A stretch of 64,000 nucleotides of DNA from positions 52,374,001 to 52,438,000 of the forward strand of contig NC_091249.1 of assembly GCF_042477335.2 (NCBI RefSeq). Reading direction: 5' to 3'. The DNA comes from Ovis canadensis. Its lineage: Eukaryota; Chordata; Mammalia; Artiodactyla; Bovidae. This document shows positions 36,263 through 47,744 of the stretch, piece by piece (the first letter of the stretch is position 1; every line of letters begins with the position of its first letter). A program made the translations under genes and the position numbers. The notes beneath the pieces are model-generated. The model did no database searches. It was not told the origin of the DNA and worked only from the letters and a program-made list of their open reading frames with translations.

Positions 36263-38670
36263 ATCATCTACCCTTCTCTGCCTGCTGGTATAAATTCATT
36301 CAGCTTACAGATCCCCAATGTCAGGAGTGATGCTATAAATCTTTAAAGCCAATGCATAAAAGTCCTATTCAACAATTTCAAAACACGTTGTGAAAGGAAT
36401 ACCCTGACAGTTGGCTTGTTCTAAACATGCTGCTGTTATTTTAAAGCTCTCCTAAACTGTTGCAAAAAGAAAACCAAAAAAAGTGGAGAGATAAAGTGAA
36501 CATGCCAGGAAGTAAGTGGAAAGAAACTTTTTTTGGTTTGGAAATCAGGAAATGTCAAGGAAATAAATGTAGCTATGATTTATACAGCGTTTCCAGTATA
36601 CCACAGAGCAATCCTGACAAGTGATAAGCTGCCACAGAGGCCGAAAAAGCTCCATTTGATTCTAGGTTTTATGCTAACTTCACTTATATATATATATATA
36701 GTTGATGGTAGTGAAGGAAAGGGCTTGAATTTTCCCCTGAATCTTCGGGTTTTTCTTGTTTTCAAACTGATTGGTCTGGACAAGGGAAGACCAATAGCCA
36801 ACAACAAATCCATTGTAAGCTGGAAATAGTTTCCTTTAATACTAAATGTTTCTTTAATCCTTGCATTAAAATTTTTACTGTGGTATAGCAGCAGCTGTTT
36901 TATTTACTCTAAAATTTAAGCTTTTGTAATACTTTAACTATAGGTATAACTAATGGGGAGGTTTGATTACTGAGGCAAGCTTTTAAAGCACTTAAAAAGC
37001 ATCATATCAGATGCTTGTTTCACATTTATATTTTGGGGTCATACTGAAGATACATTGTTAAGGACTCTTGCTCCAAAGTCTTGCTTATTTTCTGAAAACC
37101 ATTTATTTCATACCATGGGAAGGGTCTTTAATAATCATGAGTTATCATGAATATTCTTTTTTGTAGCTTCTGTATTTATGTTATCAGGCTCATCGATCAG
37201 TCCCAAAGAAGTTATTTCAGGGTTCCGTTCCCAAGGGAACAAAGACAGTGGGTTCCATGTTAACAGTGGCTTTTGTAGGCCTATTTTTATTTTTCTGACA
37301 TGAAAGTGTGTATAGTTGGCAAGGATTTCTCTTCTCTGAAAACAAGCTTGTTGGTAAAAGGACAAGCTGCAAGCACCCTCACATACACAACCACTTCAGC
37401 ACAGGCTGAAAGGATGCTTCCTGAGAACAATTAGAACTGAAAAACATGTTCAAGTACAAATGTGCTTTCTTTAAGAGATTTTTCAGTTCATCATTTGTTT
37501 GTCTTTCATACTGAATAGTTTTTTTTAAGTTATATTCAGATCTATTTAAAGCCAATTACCAACTCCCACTACTGCACTTCCCACAGTCCCCTCATCTCAG
37601 CCAGGGGCTCTCATGGTCACTGTCCAGGCTGTGTACACTTCCCATCCAGCGACATCTGTGAGCAGAATGGCTAGAAGGAACAGCCTGGTGCCCTGGGAAA
37701 GAGATGCCTTTTCACAGGGGCACGCAAACAGCCAGAAGCTCAACCCTGACAGCACTTGTAGTATGGCATCTCAGACGCTCCAAGTAGAGACTCCTCCACA
37801 TCAAGTCTGGTTAGCTGAGATGTGTCCTATGCTAAAGGTATAGCCTGCAGAATGGAACAGCAAATTTCAAGTGAAAATCCCAGGATCTGACATTTTCCTT
37901 CACCTTACTATTGAAGAAGAGAAAAGGGGCTGGTGGTGGAGAGAGACAGAGATGGAATACTCTGCCCAGTAACTCCTTGGAAGCAGGATGAAGCAACTGC
38001 AGTCTTTCCTATGATCTGTGTAGTTCAGGACTTAATCCACACTTCGCAGTGGTGGCTGCTTTCCTAGGACCCTCCTCCCTGTTGGAATGGACACAATTTG
38101 CAAGTTCCTCATAAAAAGTTTTACCAGGATTTCTGATGTACTCAATCAAACTTAGTAGTTTATTTTTTTCTAAGTAAGAGGGGCCCCCTATTCAAAAGAA
38201 CAGCCATGCTTATTGCATTAACAGGTAGAAATTTTACTAGCCTTCCATAAATCAGTTCAACACCCTAGTCTCTAAGGATTTGCCAAAAAATAATGGGCTG
38301 CAACTATGAAACCAATACCAGGAGTTGCCAGCAGTGCTCCAGAAAGATTTCTGAAGTCTACAGGCACTTTCAGGAGGAACGTAGAAAATCATTTTACGAA
38401 GCAGCAATTTTGTCCAAAACCAAGATAGAAGAGATGTAATACTGGCTTAAAATGACTAAGAAATAGGTATGGTGATCAAGAAGGCATGCTGCAGTCTTCT
38501 CCTGCTCCCTTTAAAGAACTCAAATCAACTCAACAGTGGATACACAGCTCATTACTAAAGATCACAGATGAGCACAATTCAGGGGACTCCACAGTAACAA
38601 GCCTACCCTTCCTCTTCTCTACCTTGAAACTCTGTAGTGCTTTTCACACTGTAGTTAAGGATGTCCTTTG
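36263..38670. other. Intron 1 sequence, nothing recognised
   Basis: AT-rich with a short (TA)n at 36686-36702. No coding or repeat family assigned. Confidence 0.5.
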
Positions 38671-38880
38671 AGGGCTTCCCTGGTGGTTCAGATGGTAAAG
38701 AATCTGCCTGTACTGCGGGAGACCAGAGTTCAATCCCTGGGTGGGGAAGATGCCCTGGAGAAGGACATGGCAACCCACTCCAGTATTCTTGACTGGGAAA
38801 TCTCAAGGACAGAGGAGCCTAGAAGACTATAGTCCATGGGGTCCCAAAGAGTGGGAGAGGGCTGAGTGACTAACACTTTG
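38671..38880 (+). mobile_element. Bov-tA SINE
   Basis: Complete: GGGCTTCCCTGGTGGTTCAG to GGCTGAGTGACTAACACTTT. Confidence 0.93.
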
Positions 38881-39599
38881 GGGAGTATGCTGGGATCTCC
38901 GGTTAGCCGCCTTTCCTAGGAAGTGGAGGATGGCTCAGGCAAGGGAGCACAGCACAGCCAAGGGTGTGCCGGCCAGTCTACCACCACCATTCTGTTGGGA
39001 CGGGCCCCACTGCACAGAAGGTGGAGGTTTTGATCAACATGATGGGTGCAAGTTTGAAGTCCCGAATGTGGCTTCTGCTTTGAAGAGGTATAACAGCAAC
39101 CTTATCAGAAGTGTCACAGAATCTTATATGACACTTCTAGCAAGGAAACTTAAGATCTGCTGTGTCCACAATGCCCAGGCGGCACCGCCCAGGTGGAGTC
39201 AACGCAAACTAGAATCTGGGTTTTCTGGCCCTGTTTTTTCTACTCTTCACCTGCCAAGCTGATGTTGGCGTCCCCAAGTCTCCGTCGCCCTGAGTGCGCA
39301 CGGAGCCCAAGGAGACCAAGGCACAGCATAGCACCCCCAAGATGGAGCTGCTCCGAAACACTTTCCTGACGGTTCAGAGGGTGGACAGGGCAGGCTGAAT
39401 TGACCATGTCCCTCCAAGGACCCTGGCCCGGGTCTGACAGAGGTTTCCCGCCACCAGGAATCCTCTGGTCTGCTGGAGACCCACACCTCTGCAAGTATAT
39501 CAGCATTGGGGATAGCAGCTGCTACCAGTGACAAGTCATCAGACCCCTCCCGAAAGAGCTCCTTCATTATCCCGACACAGGTAAGAGTGCAGGCGCTTA

Positions 39600-40760
39600 A
39601 CGCAGGCGGGAAGCCACCGGTCCAAGCGCGCACACCCGTGGAAACTCGCCCCTAGACCTGTTACTTCAAAGTCCGCGGTCTTTCCTCTTCCTCCCCCTGC
39701 TTGTCCTCGAAACAGTCCTTCTAAGCTTGTTTTTCCCGCAAGCCAACCCTGAGGCTGCGGCGGGAACTGTAGGACCGATCGCTCGGCCGCCTGCACCCCA
39801 GCCTCCACCGCCTCCGACCCCTCCCGGTGCAGCCTGCCGGGACGCACTCGGGCGCTCACCGCTGGCGGGCGACCCCTCCCCAGCGCCACGGCTCCCGGCG
39901 CACGGACACTCCCCGCTCCCCACGCCGCGCCTCACCTCACGCAGCAGGCGCTCCAGCCGCGGCTCGGCCCAGGCGGCCAAGGCGTCGGGAGTCCCCGCGC
40001 GCCACAGCAGCTCCCGCTCTTCCTCGAGGGCCGCCACCCGGCCCTGCAGCGCGGCTGCCTGGACGCCCAGCAGCAGGCAGGCGACCGCCGAGCTCGCGGA
40101 GAGCAGCAGGCACAGCGCGCTCACCGCCCAGGCCCGCGCTCCAGTCGCGGGGCTCACGGGTCCGCCGCCGCCGCCAGCCGGGTCTCCGTTCCGCTCGTCC
40201 TCGCAGGCGCGCCGGCCTGGACTCATGGCGCGCTCGTCGAGCGTGAGCTCTCGGAGCCGGCGGTGCACAGAGCCCGGGGACGCAGGCTGAGCGTGTGGGA
40301 GCGGTCGGGAGAGCCCGAGGCACGAGGTCGGCCGGGCGCGGGGCTCGGCCTCTGGGCAGCTGCTGGACCGCGGCGCACACCCCCTTCCCCGCTGCCAGCT
40401 CCTCCACAGCGGCCACTTTGGGCAGTTTCCTCTATGCAAATAGACCCTGCCAGAAAAGGAGCCGAGACCCACCCAGGGGAGGAGCGGCCCCGGCGGCCCG
40501 GCGAGGCGAGGGGGCGGGAGCGGGAAGGAAGCCCGCTCCTCCGAGCACCCCCCGAGCGCGCCGGGCGAGCCCAGAGCGCTCAGCACTCACCTCTGCCCTT
40601 ACCTGCTCTCGGCGTCGGGCTGCGCCCACTGCCGCTCCCGCACCCCCGCGACTCCCCAGCCCGAGTTCCAGCTTCAAAATCCCAAGGGGTCTGAGGTGCA
40701 CCCAGAGGCTGAGAGCGCCTTCTGCAGCCCACCGCTGGCTGCGGCATCACTCATTTCTTG
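39600..40760. promoter_or_regulatory. COL23A1: CpG island spanning COL23A1 promoter, 5' UTR and exon 1
   Basis: This is the only long GC- and CpG-dense stretch in the window. It covers the start codon and about 0.5 kb on either side. The transcription start is not visible from sequence alone; the 5' UTR probably lies between 40227 and about 40700. An octamer-like ATGCAAAT sits at 40434-40441, about 210 bp upstream of the start codon; its function is untested. The ORFs seen on the plus strand here (40263-40783, 39727-40290) are GC-rich shadows. Confidence 0.8.
39936..40226 (-). CDS. COL23A1: COL23A1 exon 1 (collagen XXIII alpha 1 chain), first coding exon
   Basis: This is the first coding exon of collagen alpha-1(XXIII), a type II single-pass membrane collagen whose ectodomain can be shed. 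It encodes 97 residues. Residues 1 to about 33 form a Gly-rich cytosolic tail. Residues about 34-55 are a hydrophobic membrane segment (AVSALCLLLSASSAVACLLL). A short heptad-like stretch (LQGRVAALEEERELL, about 60-74) follows, then a segment ending ERLLRE. The membrane and juxtamembrane part matches what I recall of the human protein almost residue for residue. The start at 40224-40226 is chosen because MSPG aligns with the human MGPG start and has G at -3. The exon ends exactly at a codon (GAG), followed by a GTGAG donor. That phase fits the AAG that opens exon 2. The frame stays open upstream to an ATG at 40586. I see the sequence and splice site; the gene name rests on family recall. Confidence 0.93.
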
Positions 40761-40964
40761 GGAAGATTCCCCTCGACTTGTGAATTAACCTTTCTGACAC
40801 TTTTTTTAAGAGTTCAAAACTTCAAACCCTAGGGCCAACTTAGTGAATCGTTTCTGGATGGTGCCCTAGCGCCGTTTGGTGGCGGAAAGGGACCTCTTGT
40901 GCAGTCACACAGACGCAGTTAATCGGGATTGCGTCTGGCAGAGGCGTGAGTCTAAGAATCTTTA

Positions 40965-41072
40965 ATACTCTCACCATTTATTATGTGCCAGACAATTGTA
41001 ATAAGTCTTACAATTACTGACCTAGGTAAAGGCTTTCCTTTGAGAAAATTGAGACTTTCAATAAGTGCAAAA
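40965..41072 (-). mobile_element. MIR fragment upstream of COL23A1
   Basis: CACCATTTATTATGTGCCAG and TTTGAGAAAATTGAGACTTT. Confidence 0.6.
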
Positions 41073-41133
41073 GATAGGGGGAAAGAACTCCAACTTTTGA
41101 TGAGCTTTTAGCTTCATTCTGTAATGGAAGCAC

Positions 41134-41342
41134 AAGAAAGTGTTAGTCGCTCATTCGTGTCGGACTCTGCGGTCCCACGGACTGGTAGCCCTCCAGGTTC
41201 CTCTGTCCATGGAATTCTTCAGGCAAGAATACTGGGATGGGTTTCCATGTCCTTCTCCAGGGGTTCTTCCCAACCCAGGGATTGAACCCGGGTGTCCAGC
41301 ATTGCTGGCAGATTCTTTACCATCTGAGCCACCAGTGAAGCC
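41134..41342 (-). mobile_element. Bov-tA SINE
   Basis: Reversed, complete; nearest full SINE upstream of the COL23A1 promoter. Confidence 0.93.
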
Positions 41343-42114
41343 CAGTGGAAACACAATATGGCCAAAAATATTCATCTAGTATGTACCACATTTAAGCTAT
41401 ACTGTGATTCTGTATATTCTTTAACACGTGGTTAAAGTAGGAAAGCCTGAGTGATAATCAAGTGGCTGGAACAACAGTCTTTTTTTAAGAAAGGGGGGGC
41501 AAGACTGAAGTCAGGCGCATTCTCTGCTGGCTCAAATTCCTACTTGGCCTATTATATCCTAAAACTGGTCCTACATAGTCTCCCACTAACTCCAGTAATA
41601 GTCAAATAAAAACAACAGACCAACTTGGATCTTTGTAATGTGGGCAAATCTGCAGTGCTTTTTTTCTGTGGGGGAAGACCTGTTATATCTTCCTGCTCCC
41701 TCTCTGGGTATCTTCAGATTTATTAGCTTCTTTGGACAAATTACAAAGCTCTTACAACTGCTGAGGACCTCCTTACTCCCTTAACTTGGAGGAGAAAAGT
41801 ACTTCTGAGAATGGAGTAAAACAGAAATGGTTGGCACCTCACCCCTGCAACTTCATAGCTGTGACCTTAGATGACTTGGGGTTACAGTTGAGTGGTTAGA
41901 CAGAGAAGGACTTGCTAAAATATAGTGTATGCCCAATAAATAGCCTGAGAAGTATTTGCTCAGCAAACTGGATTGTCTTCTTTGAAAAGAGGTCAACACC
42001 ATATTATAAGCTGGCACTTCGTTCTTGCTACAAACACATAGGCAAATTGCCCATCAGCTGCATGTATTGTTCACTATATTCCAGAACTTTCTGTGTATCA
42101 AAAAAGCCAAGCTC

Positions 42115-42435
42115 ATTGGTTCCTTTGGCCTTTGTCCTTGCCTACTGCCTCACTATCTGGAATACCCTACTCTCGGATCTTTGAGCAAGCTCCTCCTTTA
42201 GGTTAAGGTCCTCAGGTCCTTAAACCTTACTATCTCTGAAAGACCTACCCAGATTGTCCAATCTAAGGAAGCTTCATTCACAGTCTTCAGAAGGATTACT
42301 CAGGGGAATCATTTATCACTGTTTGAAGTTACCTCTTTATTAACAAGACAAAGTTACCCCTTTGTCTTTTTCGCCACTGTTTTCTCAAAGAACAGTGCAG
42401 GATCTGGCAAATATTTGTCAAGTGAATTAAGGAAA
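42115..42435 (+). mobile_element. Probable L2 LINE fragment
   Basis: It has a diverged L2-like order: CTCACTATCTGGAATACCCT, AAAGACCTACCCAGATTGTC, then a 3' end AGGATCTGGCAAATATTTGT. Confidence 0.55.
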
Positions 42436-44034
42436 GGTGAATCTTTGTTTACTGTCTACACATCATTTTCAGAGGCAAGGAAGAAAAAACTCTATCTTAT
42501 GTCAGTTAGGGCCCTGGAAGGGACAGTATTCAGACTGAAGATAGTTTGATTGTAGAGACTGTTTATATGGTGGGGCGGATTAAGTGAAGCCAGCAGGGGA
42601 TGTGGAAGAAGCATTCTGGAGTATAAACAGTAGGAGGCAATGACTATTTCTTGCTGAAATGAGAAGAGGGAACTGTTGTTGGAATCCTGTGAATGCTCAG
42701 AGCTAAACAAAGTTCGGCTCAAAAGGAGCTGTGTCATTTGACAGGTCTGCCAAACCAAGGCTTGGAAGATAAGAAGCTAGGAGATAATCTCTCCTCTTAC
42801 TCTCTGATCTGCTGGGCCTCCCAATGATCAAACCTATAGGGCAGGGGAGCCCAGATGATGCAGTAACAGAGATCAGCCTCCTAAGGGCACAGAGCTGAGT
42901 CAGAGTGGTGGAGGGAAGATCTGGGGTATGGGAATCCACTGCATTCCCTAACATGCATATAGATTACCAAGGTCAGTCTAGCTACTCTTGCCTCTGAAAT
43001 GGCTAACCTGTCAGCGATAGGCACTAATCCTCAGAGAGACCAACTGGCTACTCGGTGGCAAATCAACTACTTCAGACTGCCTTCATCCCAGAAGGGCCAG
43101 CAATTTGTTCTTCACAGGGATGGATAGCTGTTCTAGGTAACGGCTTGTGTTCCCTGTTTGCAGAGCCTCAGCCAGCAGTCTATATAGACTCCGCAATCCA
43201 CAGTTATTCTATATAACATAGCATCCAACCAGGAAACCCACTTTACAGCACAGTAAGTGTGGGAGTGAGCCCATGACCATGGAACACACTGGTTATATTA
43301 TATATTACATCCTGCACCAGCCAGAAGCAGCCAGCCTCACAGAACACCAGAACTACCTTTTGAAGGCACAAGTGAAGCCCCCACTCATAGTATTCAGAGT
43401 CAATACACTAAAAGACTGCACTGCCATTTTTCAGAAAGTGGCCAATGCATTAAATGAGGGATAATGATGCTTCTTTCCCAATAATATGTGGGTCTAGGAA
43501 CCAAAGGGTAGAAGCAAGAGTAGCCCCATTCACTGTTACTCCCCATGACTCACAGTGGTGGTGGTGGGGTTACCCTTGCTGTCCTCACAAAGCTGGGCCC
43601 TACAGGGTTGAAGGTCCTACTTCTCCAGAGGGTTACACTTGCCAGGGCCCAAGCAAGAGTCCATTCAACTATAAGCTATGGCTGCCCCCCAGGGCACTTT
43701 GAACTCTGTGTCCAGGGACCTGAACACAGGGGTAACTGACCCTCATCAGCAGGGAGAGGAGGGCCATTTTAGTACAGAGGGGGAAGGGAGGACTATGTCA
43801 GGGACCTGATAGCACTTCTTTACCATCACAATTGCAGCAAGTGCAGTAGTCCCAGCCTGGTGATTGTCAAGGGTCCAGATGTTTCAGGACAAAAGGGATT
43901 AACTATTAAACTAATTAACTATTTTATTAAAAAGGGATTACTTAGGTCAGATAGGGTGGATAACCACGACAGAAAATTATAAATAATATTAATAATGTAG
44001 AGATTCAAATATGTTCAAAATGCTCTGTTTAAGA
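42436..44034. other. Intergenic sequence, probably old repeat
   Basis: 42480-42960 resembles a recurrent mammalian interspersed repeat (GGGAGCCCAGATGATGCAGT) but I cannot assign a family. No gene. Confidence 0.4.
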
Positions 44035-44192
44035 AGGCTCCTCTGTCCATGGGATTCTCCGGGCATGAATACTGGAGAGGGTTGCTGTGCCCTTTTCCAG
44101 GGGATCTTCCCAACCCAGGAATCGAACCAGAACCGCTTGGGTCTTCTGCATTGGCAGGTGGGTTCTTTACCACTGGCACCACCTGGGAAGAT
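44035..44192 (-). mobile_element. Bov-tA SINE, 3' truncated
   Basis: Reversed; starts inside the BovA part (GGCTCCTCTGTCCATGGGAT) and ends ACCACCTGGGAAG. Confidence 0.88.
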
Positions 44193-44329
44193 GTTTAAGA
44201 AGGCAGGGAGTACTTAATCATTTTATAAAATTTTTCAACAAAAATGGCTAGCTTAAGCTTTAAGGCTTAAAGGAGTAAACTTCAATTACATAAGGAAATT
44301 GTAATTGTTACCTAGAAAAGGCAGCATGA

Positions 44330-44490
44330 CATTATGGGAAAAGCACCAGCATCTTGGTGTATAATGCCTTATAATGCCTAGATTCCAGTTCTGGTTCCAC
44401 TAATAGCTCACAGCTACTTACTGTTTCAGACACTCAATTTTCTAGTTTGTAAAATGGATATACTAACCAGGACTAAATATACTCTATCTG
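44330..44490 (+). mobile_element. MIR SINE fragment
   Basis: CATTATGGGAAAAGCACCAG, GATTCCAGTTCTGGTTCCAC, TTTCTAGTTTGTAAAATGGA. Confidence 0.75.
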
Positions 44491-44699
44491 AAACTAGAAA
44501 ACTAGAGAAACTGTATGAAATGACAGTTTTCAAGATACTGGACAGTGATCACAATGAAGGACAGTGATCCTTGGGAGATGGGGGGGAAATGAAGTGAGCC
44601 CAAGGACTGTCCCAGCTTCCTCTCTGGAGAGATGTTTCCAGGTGACAGTGCAGGGAGGGGGAGTTAGGCACAGCCACCCTAAGGTGAAGGAGCTACAAG

Positions 44700-45605
44700 C
44701 CCAGAGAAGCTGAGGCAGTTAGAATTTGCAGGGTAAAGGACTGGAGAGCATAGTTGCAGACAGAGAGAGCACTCTCCATCTGAGATCATCACATTTGTGA
44801 AGAAACTACCGGGGCCAGGACAGAACCGCTAAGAAGGATGAGACTCTAATTAGAGAAGAAGCAAACCCTACAGCTCACACTGGCCAGGAATAGCTCTTCT
44901 TCCCACCAACCAGCAAGGAAAACCTGACAATTCAGAGGGCAATGGGTAAAGTACTCTAAAGATTTTGCATCAGTAGTGGGGATAAACTAGCCTTAGACTA
45001 AATGCTGCTCTGGTCCTGTCTAATAGAGCTTAAACCACAAACCTGAAAGGGTCAAAATGATTCAAGTAATTTAATCATGTTGCATAATAAAGCTCAAGTA
45101 AATATAAAAATACCCAGTATCCAAGAAGGTAAAACAAATAGCCACAATCACCGGGCACACAAATAAGCAAGAAAATAGGATGCATGATATGATAAAAAGC
45201 AATGCAAACTCAGAAATGAAAAGATGATAGCAAGGATATTAAAAGTTATATCAGTATTCCATATGTTCAAGGAAATAAGAGGAGAGATTGAACATGTTTA
45301 GGAAAAACAAAAGATTTTTGTTAAAAGATCTAATTTAGAGATTAAAATGACAACACTTGACATGAAAAATAAACTGAATGGGAGTAAAGGCAGAGCAGAC
45401 ACTGCAGAAGATTAATGAACTTGAAACTATAACAATAGAAACTATCCAAAATGAAACAGAGGAAAAAGATTGAAAAATGAAAAAAAAAAAGAACATCTAT
45501 TGTCTCTTTAAAAGATAATAGAAGGCTTAAGGCAAAATAGCAATGTATTGTGGGGTTTTAACATATGGCTAAGTAAAATGGATGGCAAAAACAGTATAAA
45601 GCCCA
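44700..45605 (+). mobile_element. Old L1M LINE ORF1-region fragment
   Basis: It parallels the element at 24.2 kb: ATAAAGCTCAAGTAAATATA, GGAAATAAGAGGAGAGATTG, AAACTATCCAAAATGAAACA. No intact frame. The BovB at 45606 ends it. Confidence 0.65.
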
Positions 45606-46680
45606 GGATAGGAACAGGAATGCAAAAGTAGGAAGTCAAGAGAATAATAATAGAATAACCTGGAATAACAGGCAGGTTTGGCCTTGGAGCACAAAATGAA
45701 GCAGGGAAAAGCTAATAGAGTTTTGTCAAGAGAACACACTGATCGTAGCAAACATTCTCCTCCACAACACAAGAGACGATTCTACACATAGACAGCACCA
45801 GATGGTCAATACCAAAATCAGATTGATTGTACTGTTTGTGACCAAAGATGGAGAAGCTCTATACAGTAAGCAAAAACAAGACCTGGAGCTGACTGTAATT
45901 GAGATCATGAGATCCTGTTTGCAAAATTCAGGCTTAATTTGAAGAAAGCAGGAAAAAATACTAGGCCATTCAGGTATGACCTAAATCAAATCCCTTATAC
46001 AGTAGAGGTGACGAATAGATTCAAGGGATTAGATCTGGTAGACAGAGTGCCTGAAAGAATTATGGATGGAGGTTTGTAACACTGTACAGAAGGCAGTGAC
46101 CAAAACCATTCCAAAGAGAAATAAATGCAAGAAGGCAAAGTGGTTGTCTGGGTAGGCTTTTTAAATAGCTGAGAAAAGAAGAAAAGGCAAGGGGGAAAGG
46201 GAAAGATTACCCACCTGAATGCAGAGTTCCAGAGAATAGCAAGGAGAGATAAAATGAACTTTTCAATGAACAATGCAAAGAAATAGAGGAAAGCAATAGA
46301 ATGGGAAAACCCAGACACCTCTTCAAGAAAATTGGAGATATCAAAGGAACATTTCATGCAAGGATGGGCAGCACAATAAAGGACAGAAATGGTAGGGACC
46401 TAACAGAATCAGAAGAGACTAAGAAGTGTTAGCAAGAACACACAGAACAACTATACAAAAAAGGTTTTAATGACCCAGATAACCGTGATGGTGGGGTCAG
46501 TCACCTAAGAGCCAGACATCCTGGAGTATGAAGTCAAGTAGGCCTTAAGCATTACTGCAAAGAAAGCTAATGGAGGTGATGGAATTCCAGCTGAGCTATT
46601 TAAAATCCTAAAAGATGCTGCTGTTAAAGTGCTGCACTCAATATGTCAGCAAATTGGAAAATCCCCTATGATGAAAGGAC
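45606..46680 (+). mobile_element. BovB LINE fragment (endonuclease and start of RT)
   Basis: The plus strand follows the BovB ORF from the endonuclease region (DWNAKVG-type sequence near 45620) into the linker and the RT N-terminal region (near 46600, the KVLHSICQQI-like stretch). It has many stops and frameshifts. The left boundary abuts L1M ORF1-like sequence. The right end meets an inverted BovB piece at 46681. Confidence 0.8.
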
Positions 46681-46796
46681 ATTTTTTTTTTTTTGGTGAT
46701 AGTTCTAGAAGGTGTTGTAGGTATTCATAGAACTGGTCAACTTCAGCTTCTTTGGCATTAGTGTTTGGGGCATAGACTTGGATTACTATGACTATA
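46681..46796 (-). mobile_element. Inverted BovB segment (endonuclease region)
   Basis: This reads on the minus strand as the BovB stretch ATAGTAATCCAAGTCTATGC...CTTCTAGAACTATCACC, opposite to the BovB pieces on both sides. A T-run at its left edge corresponds to the A-rich stretch in the element. Probably the inverted 5' part of the copy that continues at 46797. Confidence 0.75.
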
Positions 46797-47285
46797 TTAC
46801 TATTACTTTGCCAACAAAGGTCCGTCTAGTCACAGCTATGGTTTTTCCAGAAGTTATGTATAGATGTGAGAGTTGGACCATAAAGAAAGCTGAGCACTGA
46901 AAAATTGATGCTTTTGAACTGTTGGGTTGGAGAAGACTCTTGAGAGTCCTTTGGACTGCAAGGAGATCCAACCAGTCCATCCTAAAGGAAATCAGTTCTG
47001 AATGTTCATTGGAAGGACTGATGTTGAAGCTGAAACTCCAATACTTTGGACACCTGATGCAAAGAGCTGACTCATTTGAAAAGATCCTGATGCTGGGAAA
47101 GGTTGAAGGCAGGAGGAGAAGGGGATGACAGAGGATGAGATGGTTGGATGGCATCACCGACTCAATGGACATGAGTTTGAGTAAACTCTGGGTGTTGGTG
47201 ATGGACAGGGAGGCCTGGCGTGCTGCAGTCCATGGGGTTGCAAAGAGTCAGACATGACTGAGCAAGTGAACTGAACTGAACTGAA
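46797..47285 (+). mobile_element. BovB LINE 3' end
   Basis: It covers the C-terminal part of the BovB ORF (VVMYGC-like, [31 protein letters not shown]) and the terminal ACTGAACTGAACT repeats. Strongly degraded. Confidence 0.88.
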
Positions 47286-47553
47286 CTATGAGTGTAGAGG
47301 ATACATAAATAATTGGAATGTTTCTAAAAAAATTGAAAAACATAAAAAATAGCAACATCTTTTAAAATTAAAACTTCTCTATTGATGACATACTCTAATC
47401 ATTTAGGCTTGTTCTTGGCATTTATTCTCAAAACTGTACCTACCTATGTTGCCTTTAGTTAAGAGTAAATCCATTAGTTTTTAAAAGCACTGGATTTTTT
47501 TTTAAGGCATCCAAATTGGAAAGAGGCAAAATTTTCATTATATGCAGGTAGCT

Positions 47554-47741
47554 GAATTAGTTCATCAGTTCTAATAATTTTTGTGTGGAGTATTTATGGT
47601 TTTCTATATAGCATAGAAAACCATAAATTCTATATAGAATTTAGAAATACTAAATTCTATAGAAAACCATAAATTCTATATATATATATAGAAAACCATA
47701 AATACTCCACACAAAAGTTATTAGAACTGATGAACTAGTTC
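47554..47741. repeat. Long inverted repeat, 57-bp arms, 74-bp spacer
   Basis: The left arm 47554-47610 and right arm 47685-47741 are reverse complements over 57 bp with two mismatches. The spacer holds a 23-bp unit twice (47614-47636 and 47660-47682) that also overlaps arm sequence. Very AT-rich. It lies just left of the recognisable L1 ORF2 remnant. Origin unclear: a fold-back from template switching or an unrecognised small element. Confidence 0.93.
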
Positions 47742-47744
47742 AGT

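Larger units (their letters stand above)
13674..39935 (-). other. COL23A1: COL23A1 intron 1 (about 26.3 kb)
   Basis: This is the interval between the exon 1 donor (GTGAG just below 39936) and the exon 2 acceptor (CAG at 13674-13676). It contains no further coding exon that I can recognise. It is filled with interspersed repeats listed separately, plus older unique sequence. Transcription runs from high to low coordinates. Confidence 0.85.

Noticed and set aside
39727..40783. Long plus-strand frames in the CpG island
   Set aside because: They are GC-rich shadows opposite COL23A1 exon 1, full of Arg/Pro/Ala, with no conserved domain.
47554..47741. microRNA precursor
   Set aside because: The arms are much longer than a usual pre-miRNA and very AT-rich, with internal direct repeats. 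Nothing suggests processing.
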